DNA of 47,365 nucleotides from Clostridia bacterium (GTDB lineage Bacteria > Bacillota > Clostridia > UBA1381), in NCBI GenBank assembly GCA_900756545.1, contig CAAEKO010000051.1, positions 1-47,365 on the forward strand, given 5' to 3'. Position 1 is the stretch's first letter. The number at the start of each line of letters is the position of its first letter. A program made the position numbers and the translations under genes. A model generated the notes under the pieces. It was not told the DNA's origin, made no database searches, and was given only the letters and a program-made list of their open reading frames with translations. This document shows, piece by piece, positions 25,520 through 33,898 of the stretch.

Positions 25520-26455
25520 ATGGAAAAGATACCTCTGATTGTGATTGCCGGACCTACCGCGTCCGGGAAAACCGCGCTTTCTATTGCCCTTGCTCAAAGG
25601 TTTGGCGGTGAGATTGTGTCGGCGGACAGCATGCAGATTTACCGGCATATGGATATTGGCACGGCAAAGCCCACCGAGCAGGAAAAAGCGGGTATACCGC
25701 ACCATCTTATGGATTTTGTTGATCCCCGGGAAAGCTTTAGTGTGGCAGACTATGTAAAGAAAGCCCATGCCGTAATTGCAGATATCCGAAGCCGGGGCCG
25801 GCTGCCTATTGTTGTGGGTGGGACGGGGCTATACATTGATTCTTTGGTAAACGATGTGGATTTTCGGCAGGACGACAGCGATCTGGTTCTTCGGCAGGAA
25901 TTACTTGCTATGGCGGAAAAAGAAGGTGTAGGGACGCTTTTTGCCGTTCTGCAGAAAATAGACCCGGTATCCGCCGGGCGGATACCGCCGCAGAATATCC
26001 GGCGGGTAGCCCGGGCAATCGAGTTTTACCGCATGACTGGAAAACCGATATCTGCCCATCAGGAGGAAACCAAAACAAAATCCAGCCGGTACATGCCAGT
26101 GGCGCTGGCGGTTTGGTGGGACAGACCTACGCTTTATCAGAGGATAGAGCGGCGGGTGGATCAAATGGTTCAGGACGGTCTTTTTGAAGAGGTAGAGCTG
26201 CTCTGCAGGATGGGATGCCGGAAGGAAATGGGTTCTATGCAGGGGATCGGTTACCGGCAGGTATGCAATTACCGCCGGGGATTGGCAACCCGGGAGGAAA
26301 CCATCCGGCTTATCAAGCGGGATTCGCGGCGGTACGCTAAGCGGCAGATGACCTGGTTCCGGCGGAATCAGCAAATCATCTGGCTGGAGGGGGAAAAAAA
26401 CATGCAAAACACAGCGGAAAAAATTATTTTAACTAATTTTGCAGAATTTTTATAA
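25520..26455 (+). CDS. miaA: tRNA dimethylallyltransferase
   Basis: A 311-residue enzyme that puts the dimethylallyl group on A37 of tRNAs reading UNN codons. P-loop GPTASGKT, the substrate motif SADSMQIYRHMDIGTAKP, and VGGTGLYIDSL are present, followed by the tRNA-binding helical insert and GIGYRQV. The ATG at 25520 follows AAAGGAG by 6 bases; an in-frame ATG at 25493 inside mutL is not preferred. It provides the substrate for MiaB. Confidence 0.96.
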   Translation: MEKIPLIVIAGPTASGKTALSIALAQRFGGEIVSADSMQIYRHMDIGTAKPTEQEKAGIPHHLMDFVDPRESFSVADYVKKAHAVIADIRSRGRLPIVVGGTGLYIDSLVNDVDFRQDDSDLVLRQELLAMAEKEGVGTLFAVLQKIDPVSAGRIPPQNIRRVARAIEFYRMTGKPISAHQEETKTKSSRYMPVALAVWWDRPTLYQRIERRVDQMVQDGLFEEVELLCRMGCRKEMGSMQGIGYRQVCNYRRGLATREETIRLIKRDSRRYAKRQMTWFRRNQQIIWLEGEKNMQNTAEKIILTNFAEFL

Positions 26456-26477
26456 AAAGACTTCCTTTTTTGATAAA

Positions 26478-26539
26478 TTTGTAGTAGAATAAATTTTGTA
26501 GTATTTGCAGTATGGAAAAACAGCAAAAATTTTGTAGTA
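26478..26539 (+). promoter_or_regulatory. Direct repeats TTTGTAGTA upstream of the symporter gene
   Basis: TTTGTAGTA occurs at 26478, 26495 and 26531, with a one-mismatch copy TTTGCAGTA at 26504. The last two are each followed by TGG. They lie in the 102-base gap before the symporter, which holds its promoter and ribosome site. They may be an operator or the trace of short duplications. Confidence 0.5.
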
Positions 26540-26557
26540 TGGAAGGATGGAAAAAAC

Positions 26558-28147
26558 ATGAACACTATGCAGCAAACACAAATGGTTACCATAATCGCGC
26601 TTGCAATTTTTGCAGTGGCTATGGTTATTATTGGTATTTATAGTGCGCGCAAGGCGAAGACGATTGACGGCTTCTTGCTGGGAAGCAGAAAAATAGGCGC
26701 GTGGGTTAGCGCCTTTGCTTATGGTACATCTTATTTTTCAGCAGTTATTTTTGTCGGCTATGCAGGTCAGCATGGCTGGAACATTGGGCTTGGCTCAATT
26801 TGGATCGGTATCGGAAATGCCGTTTTAGGCTGTCTTTTGGCCTGGATGCTTCTTGCGAAACGGACGCGAACCATGACCCATACCTTAAATGTGAAAACTA
26901 TGCCGGAATTTTTCGAGAGCCGGTATGATTGTACCGCTCTGAAGGTTGCTGCGGCTGTTATTATTTTCGTATTCCTTGTTCCGTACAGCGCCGCTGTATA
27001 TAAGGGACTGGGTTCTATGTTTACAACAATTTTTCCGGGCGTAACAGTAAATACATGGATGCTTGTCATTGCTGTGCTGACGGCGGTTTATCTGGTCCTG
27101 GGCGGGTATGTGGCCACGGCATACACAGACTTTGTTCAGGGCATAATCATGATTATCGGCGTGTTTGCCATGGTGATTGCAATTACGTCAAACCCCAGTG
27201 TCGGCGGTTTTTCGAACCTCATGAGTAATCTCCAGGCAATCCCGGATAACGGCGACGGAATCACCGGTGCGCAGATTACAAGCATATGGGGCGGCTCAAG
27301 CTGGAAGTTCCTGTGCATCAATATTCTGCTCACGTCATTCGGTACATGGGGTCTGCCGCAGATGGTAAGCAAATACTATGCGATTAAGAACACAAATTCA
27401 ATTAAAACAGCTACGGTTGTATCTACCGCCTTTGCCATGATTATTGGCTGCGGCGCGTATTTTATTGGCTCGCTTTCAAGGCTTGTTTTGGGCAACCAGC
27501 TTCCTGAGGGCGGCGTTGACGCGGTTATCCCCAATACGCTTTTAACAGCGCTTGGCGACCCGAATCTGATCACAACAATTATTCTTGCCGTAATACTGAT
27601 CCTGCTTCTGTCAGCGTCTATGTCAACCCTTTCTTCTGTTGTTCTGACATCGGCTTCGGCAATTTCTGTGGACCTTGTTCCGGTTGTGAAGAAGGACTAT
27701 CACCCGAAAAACCAGATGCTCCTGACAAGAGGTTTATGCCTGATTTTTGTAGCGCTTTCCTACATATTTGCGACAATGAACATAACAATCATTGTAAATA
27801 TCATGTCGTTTAGCTGGGGTGTTGTTTCAGGCTGCTTTATCGGACCTTATGTCTGGGGTATTTACTCAAAGAAAACAACAAAGGCCGGCGCTTGGGCGGG
27901 AATGCTGGCAGGATTTTTGGTTGTTGCTGTCACGACAATCATTCTGACGGCGCAGGCCATGGGTGCAGATAGCATAGCATTTGGCGCGGCATTTAAAATC
28001 GCGTCCAAGAAAGCGCCGGAAATGGGCGTGGCGGCTATGGCTGTTTCCCTGATTATCGTGCCGGTTGTGTCAGCGTTTACAAAGAAATTTGACCAGGCGC
28101 ATTTGGCCGCTGTATTCAAAAGTGAAGAAGATAAAGCAGTAAAATGA
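26558..28147 (+). CDS. Sodium:solute symporter (SSS family)
   Basis: A 529-residue integral membrane protein with about 13 hydrophobic helices. SSS motifs are visible: YSARKAKTIDGFLLGSRKIG near the N-terminus, YGTSYFSAVIFVGYAG, the inverted-repeat core GGYVATAYTDFVQGIIM, and LLSASMSTLSSVVLTSAS, which resembles the Na2-site serines. It would import an organic solute with sodium. The substrate is not evident; its place before a phenylacetate-CoA ligase suggests an aromatic or monocarboxylic acid, or proline-like compound, by inference. AAGGATGG precedes the ATG. Confidence 0.9.
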   Translation: MNTMQQTQMVTIIALAIFAVAMVIIGIYSARKAKTIDGFLLGSRKIGAWVSAFAYGTSYFSAVIFVGYAGQHGWNIGLGSIWIGIGNAVLGCLLAWMLLAKRTRTMTHTLNVKTMPEFFESRYDCTALKVAAAVIIFVFLVPYSAAVYKGLGSMFTTIFPGVTVNTWMLVIAVLTAVYLVLGGYVATAYTDFVQGIIMIIGVFAMVIAITSNPSVGGFSNLMSNLQAIPDNGDGITGAQITSIWGGSSWKFLCINILLTSFGTWGLPQMVSKYYAIKNTNSIKTATVVSTAFAMIIGCGAYFIGSLSRLVLGNQLPEGGVDAVIPNTLLTALGDPNLITTIILAVILILLLSASMSTLSSVVLTSASAISVDLVPVVKKDYHPKNQMLLTRGLCLIFVALSYIFATMNITIIVNIMSFSWGVVSGCFIGPYVWGIYSKKTTKAGAWAGMLAGFLVVAVTTIILTAQAMGADSIAFGAAFKIASKKAPEMGVAAMAVSLIIVPVVSAFTKKFDQAHLAAVFKSEEDKAVK

Positions 28148-28184
28148 TTTTACACTTACATATATAGGAAGGAATGGATTGAGA

Positions 28185-29477
28185 ATGTTTTGGAATGAAA
28201 AAATTGAAACCATGTCCCATGAGGATATGCGTGCATTACAGCTTGAACGCTTAAAGGAAACAGTCACCCGTACATATCATAGCGTTCCTTTCTATAAAAA
28301 GCGTTTTGACGAAATCGGGTTAAAGCCGGAAGATATTCGGACATTGGAGGATATTCAGAAAATACCATTTACTGTAAAGGATGATCTGCGGGACAACTAT
28401 CCATTTGGCCTGTTCGGCGTACCCATGCGGGATATCGTGCGGATACATGCGTCCAGCGGAACAACGGGCAAGCCCACGACTGTAGGCTATACCCGCAAGG
28501 ACCTGGACAACTGGTCGGAATGTATTGCCCGGCTGATTACCATGGCCGGAGGAACAAAGGACGATATTACACAGATCGCTTTTGGTTATGGCTTGTTTAC
28601 AGGCGCTTTTGGCCTACACCAGGGCATGGAGAAAATCGGCGCGGCAGTGATTCCTATTTCTTCCGGCAACACGGAGAAACAGCTGATGATCATGCAGGAT
28701 TTTAAGCCGACAATCTTAATCAGTACGCCATCCTATGCGCTATATATGTCAGAGGTGGCGCAGGAAATGGGCATTACCAAGGACGATATCAGCCTGCGGA
28801 TCGGAATGTTCGGCGCGGAAGGCCATACGGAAGAAATGCGTATGGAGCTTGAAAAACGCTGGGGAATCAACGCTACAGAAAATTATGGCCTGTCTGAAGT
28901 CATGGGGCCGGGTGTTGCCGGAGAATGCTTAGAGCACACTGGAATGCATATCAATGAGGATATGTTTATCATAGAAATCATTGATCCGGAAACCGGGGAA
29001 GTTCTGCTAGAGGGCGAAAAGGGTGAAGTAGTTATTACGCCGCTGGGCAAGGAAGGCATCCCGCTTTTGCGCTATCGGACAAAGGATATCAGCTGGATTA
29101 TGGCGGACAAATGTTCCTGCGGGCGGACTACCCGCCGCTTGCATAAGATTCAGGGCCGGACAGACGATATGCTGATCATTAAAGGGGTAAACGTATTTCC
29201 ATCCCAAGTAGAGGGCGTATTGCTGGGAATTGACCACATTAGCCCCCAGTATCAGCTGGTGGTACGGAAAAAGGGCTTTGTAGACGATCTGGAGGTAAAG
29301 GTAGAGCTGGAAGACGCCAGTCTGCTGGATAACTATAAGGCTCTGGAGGAACTTCGTAAGGATATTCAGCATAAGATTCACACGGTGCTGGGGATCATGG
29401 TTAAAGTCAGCCTGCTGGAGCCAAAATCCATTGAACGTACGACTGGAAAAGCAAAGCATGTCATAGACCTGCGGTAA
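28185..29477 (+). CDS. paaK: Phenylacetate-CoA ligase (first copy)
   Basis: A 430-residue adenylate-forming enzyme that links CoA to phenylacetate or indoleacetate. The ATP motif is SSGTTGKPTTVGYT, followed by YGLSEVMGPGVAGE and, near the C-terminus, GRTDDMLIIKGVNVFPSQVE. In amino acid fermenters with indolepyruvate oxidoreductase it can run in reverse to conserve energy. The ATG at 28185 is preferred over a TTG at 28179. It follows the symporter by 37 bases. A second copy lies 2.6 kb downstream and shares many motifs but differs in detail. Confidence 0.93.
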   Translation: MFWNEKIETMSHEDMRALQLERLKETVTRTYHSVPFYKKRFDEIGLKPEDIRTLEDIQKIPFTVKDDLRDNYPFGLFGVPMRDIVRIHASSGTTGKPTTVGYTRKDLDNWSECIARLITMAGGTKDDITQIAFGYGLFTGAFGLHQGMEKIGAAVIPISSGNTEKQLMIMQDFKPTILISTPSYALYMSEVAQEMGITKDDISLRIGMFGAEGHTEEMRMELEKRWGINATENYGLSEVMGPGVAGECLEHTGMHINEDMFIIEIIDPETGEVLLEGEKGEVVITPLGKEGIPLLRYRTKDISWIMADKCSCGRTTRRLHKIQGRTDDMLIIKGVNVFPSQVEGVLLGIDHISPQYQLVVRKKGFVDDLEVKVELEDASLLDNYKALEELRKDIQHKIHTVLGIMVKVSLLEPKSIERTTGKAKHVIDLR

Positions 29478-29576
29478 TTTTATAACCTTGCTTTGATATT
29501 CCTGCCTCACGAGCTAAAAATGCTATCTATGAAGATTTTAGCTGTCACAATAATCTTCTAAATGAAATCTTCTTAT

Positions 29577-29614
29577 AAATCCCCGCAAAATCCCATGGAC
29601 ATTTGCGGGGATTT
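29577..29614 (+). terminator. Terminator hairpin after paaK copy 1, overlapping the next promoter
   Basis: AAATCCCCGCAAA and TTTGCGGGGATTT form a perfect 13-bp stem with a 12-base loop. A short T-rich stretch follows. Confidence 0.75.
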
Positions 29615-29624
29615 ATTGTATAAT
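29596..29624 (+). promoter_or_regulatory. Probable iorA promoter embedded in the terminator
   Basis: TGGACA (29596-29601) and TATAAT (29619-29624) are 17 bases apart. The -35 lies in the hairpin loop and the spacer contains the 3' arm. Transcripts would have a leader of about 145 bases before iorA, in which I see no known riboswitch. Confidence 0.55.
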
Positions 29625-29777
29625 ATCAGCAGGCACTATAATACAGCTTGAATCGCTATGTCCGTGCGGGGATTTTCCTCACTTTGTTCGGAAGCCGTAC
29701 TGGACAGTTATTCCATTTGCTGTTTTGCGGCGATGGCATAATCAAGAAGCAAAAAAAGAAAGGGTATGGTTAGGAAG

Positions 29778-31511
29778 ATGAAAAAGTTAATGCTTGGCAA
29801 TGCGGCGGTTGCCCGGGGTGCATACGAGGCTGGCGTTACGGTGGTGGCATCCTATCCGGGAACGCCCAGTACGGAAATTACGGAAAATATTGTACAATAT
29901 AATGAAATTTATGCGGAGTGGTCGCCCAATGAAAAGGTGGCTGCGGAGGTTGCCATCGGCGCGTCTATTGGCGGCGCGCGGAGTATGTCCTGTATGAAGC
30001 ATGTGGGAATGAATGTGATGGCTGATCCTATGTTTACCGCAAGCTATACGGGTGTAAACGGCGGATTGGTGTTCTGCGTGGCGGACGATCCGGGGATGCA
30101 CTCCTCTCAAAATGAGCAGGATTCCCGCCATTATGCAAAAGCCGCGAAGCTGATGATGCTTGAACCGGCAGACAGCAGTGAGTGTAAGGAGTTTACGCGG
30201 ATTGCCTTCGAATTGAGCGAGGAATTTGATACGCCGGTGATTCTCCGGCTGTCCACGCGGATTTCACATTCTCAGGGACTGGTTGATCTGCTCCCCCGTA
30301 AGGATGTGGAGCTGAAGCCCTATGAAAAGAATATTGGCAAGTATGTTATGATGCCGGGAAATGCGATAAAACGTCATGTTGTGGTAGAGGAACGTATGCG
30401 TAGGCTGGCAGAATATGCCGAAACCACAGAACTCAATACCATGGAGCTCAATTCTGATGAAATCGGTGTAATTACCTCTGGCGCGGCGTACATGTACGCC
30501 AAGGAAGCTCTGGGCGACCAGGTGAGTTATTTGAAGTTGGGTATGGTGTATCCGCTGCCGGACAAGAAAATTGTAGACTTTGCAAAAAAGCATAAAAAAA
30601 TATATGTTATTGAGGAACTGGACCCAGTATTTGAGGAGCATATCCGGTCTTTGGGTGTGAACGTGATCGGGAAAGAGAAACTCACGATGCTGGGCGAGTA
30701 CACGCCGGCCATGATCCGCAGCGCAGTTTTGGGCGGCGGTGCATTTGAATATGAAACCATTGACGAGCAGATTCCTGTGCGTCCGCCGGTGATGTGTGCG
30801 GGCTGTCCGCACAGGGGAACATTTTATGTCCTCAAAAAGCTGGGGCTGGTCGTTTCGGGCGATATCGGCTGTTATACACTGGGCGCGGTTGCGCCGCTGG
30901 GCAGTGTGGATACTACAGTCTGTATGGGCGCGAGCGTCAGCGGCGCACTGGGGATGGCAAAAGCGCGGGGGCCGGAGTTCAATAAAAAGCTGGTTTCCGT
31001 TATCGGGGATTCGACGTTCATGCATTCCGGGATCACGGGGCTGGTGGATATTGTTTATAATAAGGGTAGCAACACAGTGATTATTCTGGATAATTCTATC
31101 ACTGGCATGACCGGACATCAGGATAACCCCACTACCGGATATACCATCCGCAAAGAACCTACCAAACAGACCAATCTGATCGCCCTATGCAAGGCTGTAG
31201 GCGTAGAGCGGGTCGTAGTGGCCGATCCCTTTGACCTGAAACACTTTGAAGAGGTAGTCAGGGAAGAGGTGGAAGCGGATGAACCGTCTGTAATCATTGC
31301 GCAGCGGCCGTGCGCCCTGCTGAAAACTGTGAAATATACCGGCCATTGCAGGATCGGGGATAATTGTAAGAAGTGCAAGCTCTGTATGAAGCTGGGCTGC
31401 CCGGCTATTTCAGAAAAGGATGGCAGCGTTGTGATTGACACGACCCAATGTAACGGCTGCGGGCTGTGTATCAATGTTTGTCCGTTCGGGGCAATTTCAA
31501 AGGAGGACTGA
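29778..31511 (+). CDS. iorA: Indolepyruvate:ferredoxin oxidoreductase, alpha subunit
   Basis: A 577-residue thiamine-diphosphate enzyme subunit that oxidatively decarboxylates aryl pyruvates to aryl-acetyl-CoA with ferredoxin as acceptor. The N-terminal pyrimidine-binding domain starts LMLGNAAVARGAYEAGV. PVMCAGCPHRGTFYVL and the TPP motif GDIGCYTLG follow, then GDSTFMHSGITGL. The C-terminus has two 4Fe-4S clusters (CKKCKLCMKLGCPA and CNGCGLCINVCP). The start could also be ATG 29766; 29778 (MKKLMLGN) matches the family. Confidence 0.95.
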   Translation: MKKLMLGNAAVARGAYEAGVTVVASYPGTPSTEITENIVQYNEIYAEWSPNEKVAAEVAIGASIGGARSMSCMKHVGMNVMADPMFTASYTGVNGGLVFCVADDPGMHSSQNEQDSRHYAKAAKLMMLEPADSSECKEFTRIAFELSEEFDTPVILRLSTRISHSQGLVDLLPRKDVELKPYEKNIGKYVMMPGNAIKRHVVVEERMRRLAEYAETTELNTMELNSDEIGVITSGAAYMYAKEALGDQVSYLKLGMVYPLPDKKIVDFAKKHKKIYVIEELDPVFEEHIRSLGVNVIGKEKLTMLGEYTPAMIRSAVLGGGAFEYETIDEQIPVRPPVMCAGCPHRGTFYVLKKLGLVVSGDIGCYTLGAVAPLGSVDTTVCMGASVSGALGMAKARGPEFNKKLVSVIGDSTFMHSGITGLVDIVYNKGSNTVIILDNSITGMTGHQDNPTTGYTIRKEPTKQTNLIALCKAVGVERVVVADPFDLKHFEEVVREEVEADEPSVIIAQRPCALLKTVKYTGHCRIGDNCKKCKLCMKLGCPAISEKDGSVVIDTTQCNGCGLCINVCPFGAISKED

Positions 31512-31513
31512 AA

Positions 31514-32080
31514 ATGACGAAGAATATCATGATTGTCGGCGTAGGCGGACAGGGTACGCTGCTGGCAAGCCGGATATTGGGCAATGCTGTGATTAACGAG
31601 GGATATGACGTCAAGGTTTCCGAGGTCCATGGCATGAGCCAGCGGGGCGGAAGTGTTGTGACGTATGTAAAATACGGCGATAAGGTATATTCGCCGATCA
31701 TAGACTTGGGCGAGGCGGATATTATCCTTGCCTTTGAAATGCTGGAGGCTTACCGGGCGCTGCCGTACCTGAAAAAGGGCGGGAAAATGATTGCCAATTC
31801 CCAGCAGATTGATCCCATGCCGGTGATCACCGGAGCGATGGAATATCCGGCGGATATTGAGAAAAAACTGACGGAAAAAATTGATCTCACCTGTGTAGAC
31901 GCCCTGACCGCCGCGGAGGAAGCGGGCAATATCAAGGCCGTGAACGTAGTGCTGATTGGCGTTATGGCGAAAAACACAGATATTGCTTACGAAAAATGGG
32001 TGGAAACCATCCGGCAGACAGTCCCGGAAAAGTTCCTGGATGTAAATTTGAAGGCCTTTGAAATTGGTTACAATTTATAA
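31514..32080 (+). CDS. iorB: Indolepyruvate:ferredoxin oxidoreductase, beta subunit
   Basis: A 188-residue gamma-type subunit of 2-oxoacid:ferredoxin oxidoreductases with the motif MIVGVGGQGTLLASRILG and EVHGMSQRGGSVVTYVKYG. It pairs with IorA to form the active enzyme. The ATG at 31514 sits 2 bases after the iorA stop, with AAAGGAGG inside the end of iorA as its ribosome site, so the two are translated together. Confidence 0.95.
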   Translation: MTKNIMIVGVGGQGTLLASRILGNAVINEGYDVKVSEVHGMSQRGGSVVTYVKYGDKVYSPIIDLGEADIILAFEMLEAYRALPYLKKGGKMIANSQQIDPMPVITGAMEYPADIEKKLTEKIDLTCVDALTAAEEAGNIKAVNVVLIGVMAKNTDIAYEKWVETIRQTVPEKFLDVNLKAFEIGYNL

Positions 32081-32113
32081 TAAGCAAAAATAAAACTAAA
32101 GGAGATGATTCCA

Positions 32114-33418
32114 ATGCCGATTTACCAGCCGGAAATCGAATGTATGGACCGGGAGGGCGTCCGAGAGGCGCAGCTTGCTTCCCTGCAGTGGCAGGTTAAG
32201 CGTGTGTATGAAAATGTGCCCATGTTTAAAGAGCGTATGGATGAAAGAGGATTGAAGCCGGAGGACGTCAAAACCTTGGACGATCTGGCAAAGCTGCCGT
32301 TTACCACAAAGCAGGATTTGCGTGATTATTATCCGTACCAGCTGTTTGCTGTGCCCAAAAAAGAAATTGTGCGGATACATGCGTCATCAGGTACAACAGG
32401 ACGGCAAATTGTAGCGGGCTATACCCGCAATGACCTGGATATGTGGGCTACAGCCATGGCGCGGCAGCTGTCTGCTGCTGGCTGTACAGATGAAGATATC
32501 GTACAGGTTTCCTATGGCTATGGTTTGTTTACGGGCGGGCTTGGGGCCCATGGCGGCGCGGAGAAAATCGGGGCTATGGTTATCCCGACCTCGTCCGGCA
32601 ATACTGAGCGGCAGATCCGGTTTATGTGTGAGCTAGGTTCTACATGCCTGTGCTGTACGCCTTCTTATGCTATGTACTTAGGTGAAACCGTCAAGGAAAT
32701 GGGCGTCCGCGACCAGCTAAAGCTGAAAGCCGGTATTTTTGGCGCAGAACCGTGGACAGAGGATATGCGCAGGCAGATCGAGGAGGCGTTGGGACTGAAA
32801 GCCCACGATGTATATGGCCTGACGGAGATCATGGGCCCGGGCGTGTCCTATGAATGTGATGAGCAGGCCGGAATGCATATCTGTGAAGATATGATTATAC
32901 CAGAGGTCATCGACCCCGATACAGGAGAGGTTTTGCCGGCTGGCTCCTTCGGTGAGCTTGTTCTGACCACGATCCGTAAAGAAGGCATGCCGCTGATCCG
33001 GTACAGAACCAGGGATTTGTGTATTTTGGACTATGAGAAATGCGGCTGCGGCCGTACCCATGTACGCATGAAGAAGCCTGCGGGCCGGACAGACGATATG
33101 CTGATTATTCGCGGCGTAAATGTGTTCCCGTCCCAGATTGAGGAAGTTCTCTTAAAAGTCGGCGGCGATGTTACCCCGAACTATCAGATTGTGGTAGACC
33201 GGGTCAACAATACGGATACATTGGATATCAATGTGGAGATGAGCGCAGAGCTGTTATCTGATGATGTAAAGTCTGTGGAATCCATAGAAAAGAAGCTTGT
33301 GGAACGTCTGCGCAGTACGCTGGGAATCGGCGCAAGGGTTCATCTGGTCAGCCCTAAGAGCATTGCCAGGAGTGAGGGAAAGGCAAAGCGTGTTATTGAC
33401 AATCGGAAATTAGTTTAA
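32114..33418 (+). CDS. paaK: Phenylacetate-CoA ligase (second copy)
   Basis: A 434-residue paralogue of the ligase at 28,185, with SSGTTGRQIVAGYT, YGLTEIMGPGVSYE and GRTDDMLIIRGVNVFPSQIE. The start at 32114 is preferred because AAAGGAG overlaps the ATG at 32105. It lies 33 bases after iorB and 14 bases before the ACT gene, the common iorA-iorB-paaK-ACT order of Clostridia and Archaea. It would interconvert aryl-acetyl-CoA and the arylacetate. Confidence 0.94.
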   Translation: MPIYQPEIECMDREGVREAQLASLQWQVKRVYENVPMFKERMDERGLKPEDVKTLDDLAKLPFTTKQDLRDYYPYQLFAVPKKEIVRIHASSGTTGRQIVAGYTRNDLDMWATAMARQLSAAGCTDEDIVQVSYGYGLFTGGLGAHGGAEKIGAMVIPTSSGNTERQIRFMCELGSTCLCCTPSYAMYLGETVKEMGVRDQLKLKAGIFGAEPWTEDMRRQIEEALGLKAHDVYGLTEIMGPGVSYECDEQAGMHICEDMIIPEVIDPDTGEVLPAGSFGELVLTTIRKEGMPLIRYRTRDLCILDYEKCGCGRTHVRMKKPAGRTDDMLIIRGVNVFPSQIEEVLLKVGGDVTPNYQIVVDRVNNTDTLDINVEMSAELLSDDVKSVESIEKKLVERLRSTLGIGARVHLVSPKSIARSEGKAKRVIDNRKLV

Positions 33419-33432
33419 AGGAGGAGAAGGCA

Positions 33433-33864
33433 ATGTTAGTTAAGCAAATTTCAGTTTTTGTAGAGAATAAATCGGGTAGACTAGCGGAGATTATCGGTAT
33501 TTTAGGAAAAAACGGAATTGATATCAGTGCACTTTCCATTGCGGATACCACGGATTTCGGTATTCTGCGCCTGATTGTAAACGATCCGCCCAAGGCGGAA
33601 AAAGTCCTCAAGGAAAACGGAATGGTTGTCAAGACAACAGAAGTGATCGCAATGGCTGTGGAGGATCAGCCCGGCGGCCTGGCAAAAGCACTTGATATTA
33701 TCAGCGGCGCAGGACTTACCATTGAGTATATGTACGCGTTTATCGGCAAAAGCGACGTGGGCGCGTTGGTCATCGTCCGGGTAGACAAACCGGAGGAGGC
33801 AGTAAAACTTATGGAGGAAAGCGGCGTGAACATTATTGATGCAAAGGACGTTTACCGGTTGTAA
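33433..33864 (+). CDS. Tandem ACT-domain protein
   Basis: A 143-residue protein made of two ACT repeats: residues 1-68 (QISVFVENKSGRLAEIIGIL) and 69-143 (VIAMAVEDQPGGLAKALDII). ACT domains bind amino acids, and this stand-alone type follows iorAB-paaK in many anaerobes, so it probably senses an aromatic amino acid and regulates an enzyme of the pathway. GGAGGAGAAGG lies just before the ATG. A strong terminator follows its stop directly. Confidence 0.92.
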   Translation: MLVKQISVFVENKSGRLAEIIGILGKNGIDISALSIADTTDFGILRLIVNDPPKAEKVLKENGMVVKTTEVIAMAVEDQPGGLAKALDIISGAGLTIEYMYAFIGKSDVGALVIVRVDKPEEAVKLMEESGVNIIDAKDVYRL

Positions 33865-33865
33865 A

Positions 33866-33898
33866 AAAACAGGAAAGCAAAGCTTTCCTGTTTTTTTT
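33866..33898. terminator. Bidirectional terminator between the ACT gene and ylbJ
   Basis: AAAACAGGAAAGC and GCTTTCCTGTTTT form a 13-bp stem with a 3-base loop, flanked by A and T tracts on both sides, so it can work for both convergent genes. Confidence 0.9.

Noticed and set aside
30264..31118. Minus-strand frame of 284 codons inside iorA
   Set aside because: Antisense shadow of conserved TPP-domain sequence; histidine- and cysteine-rich random-like translation.
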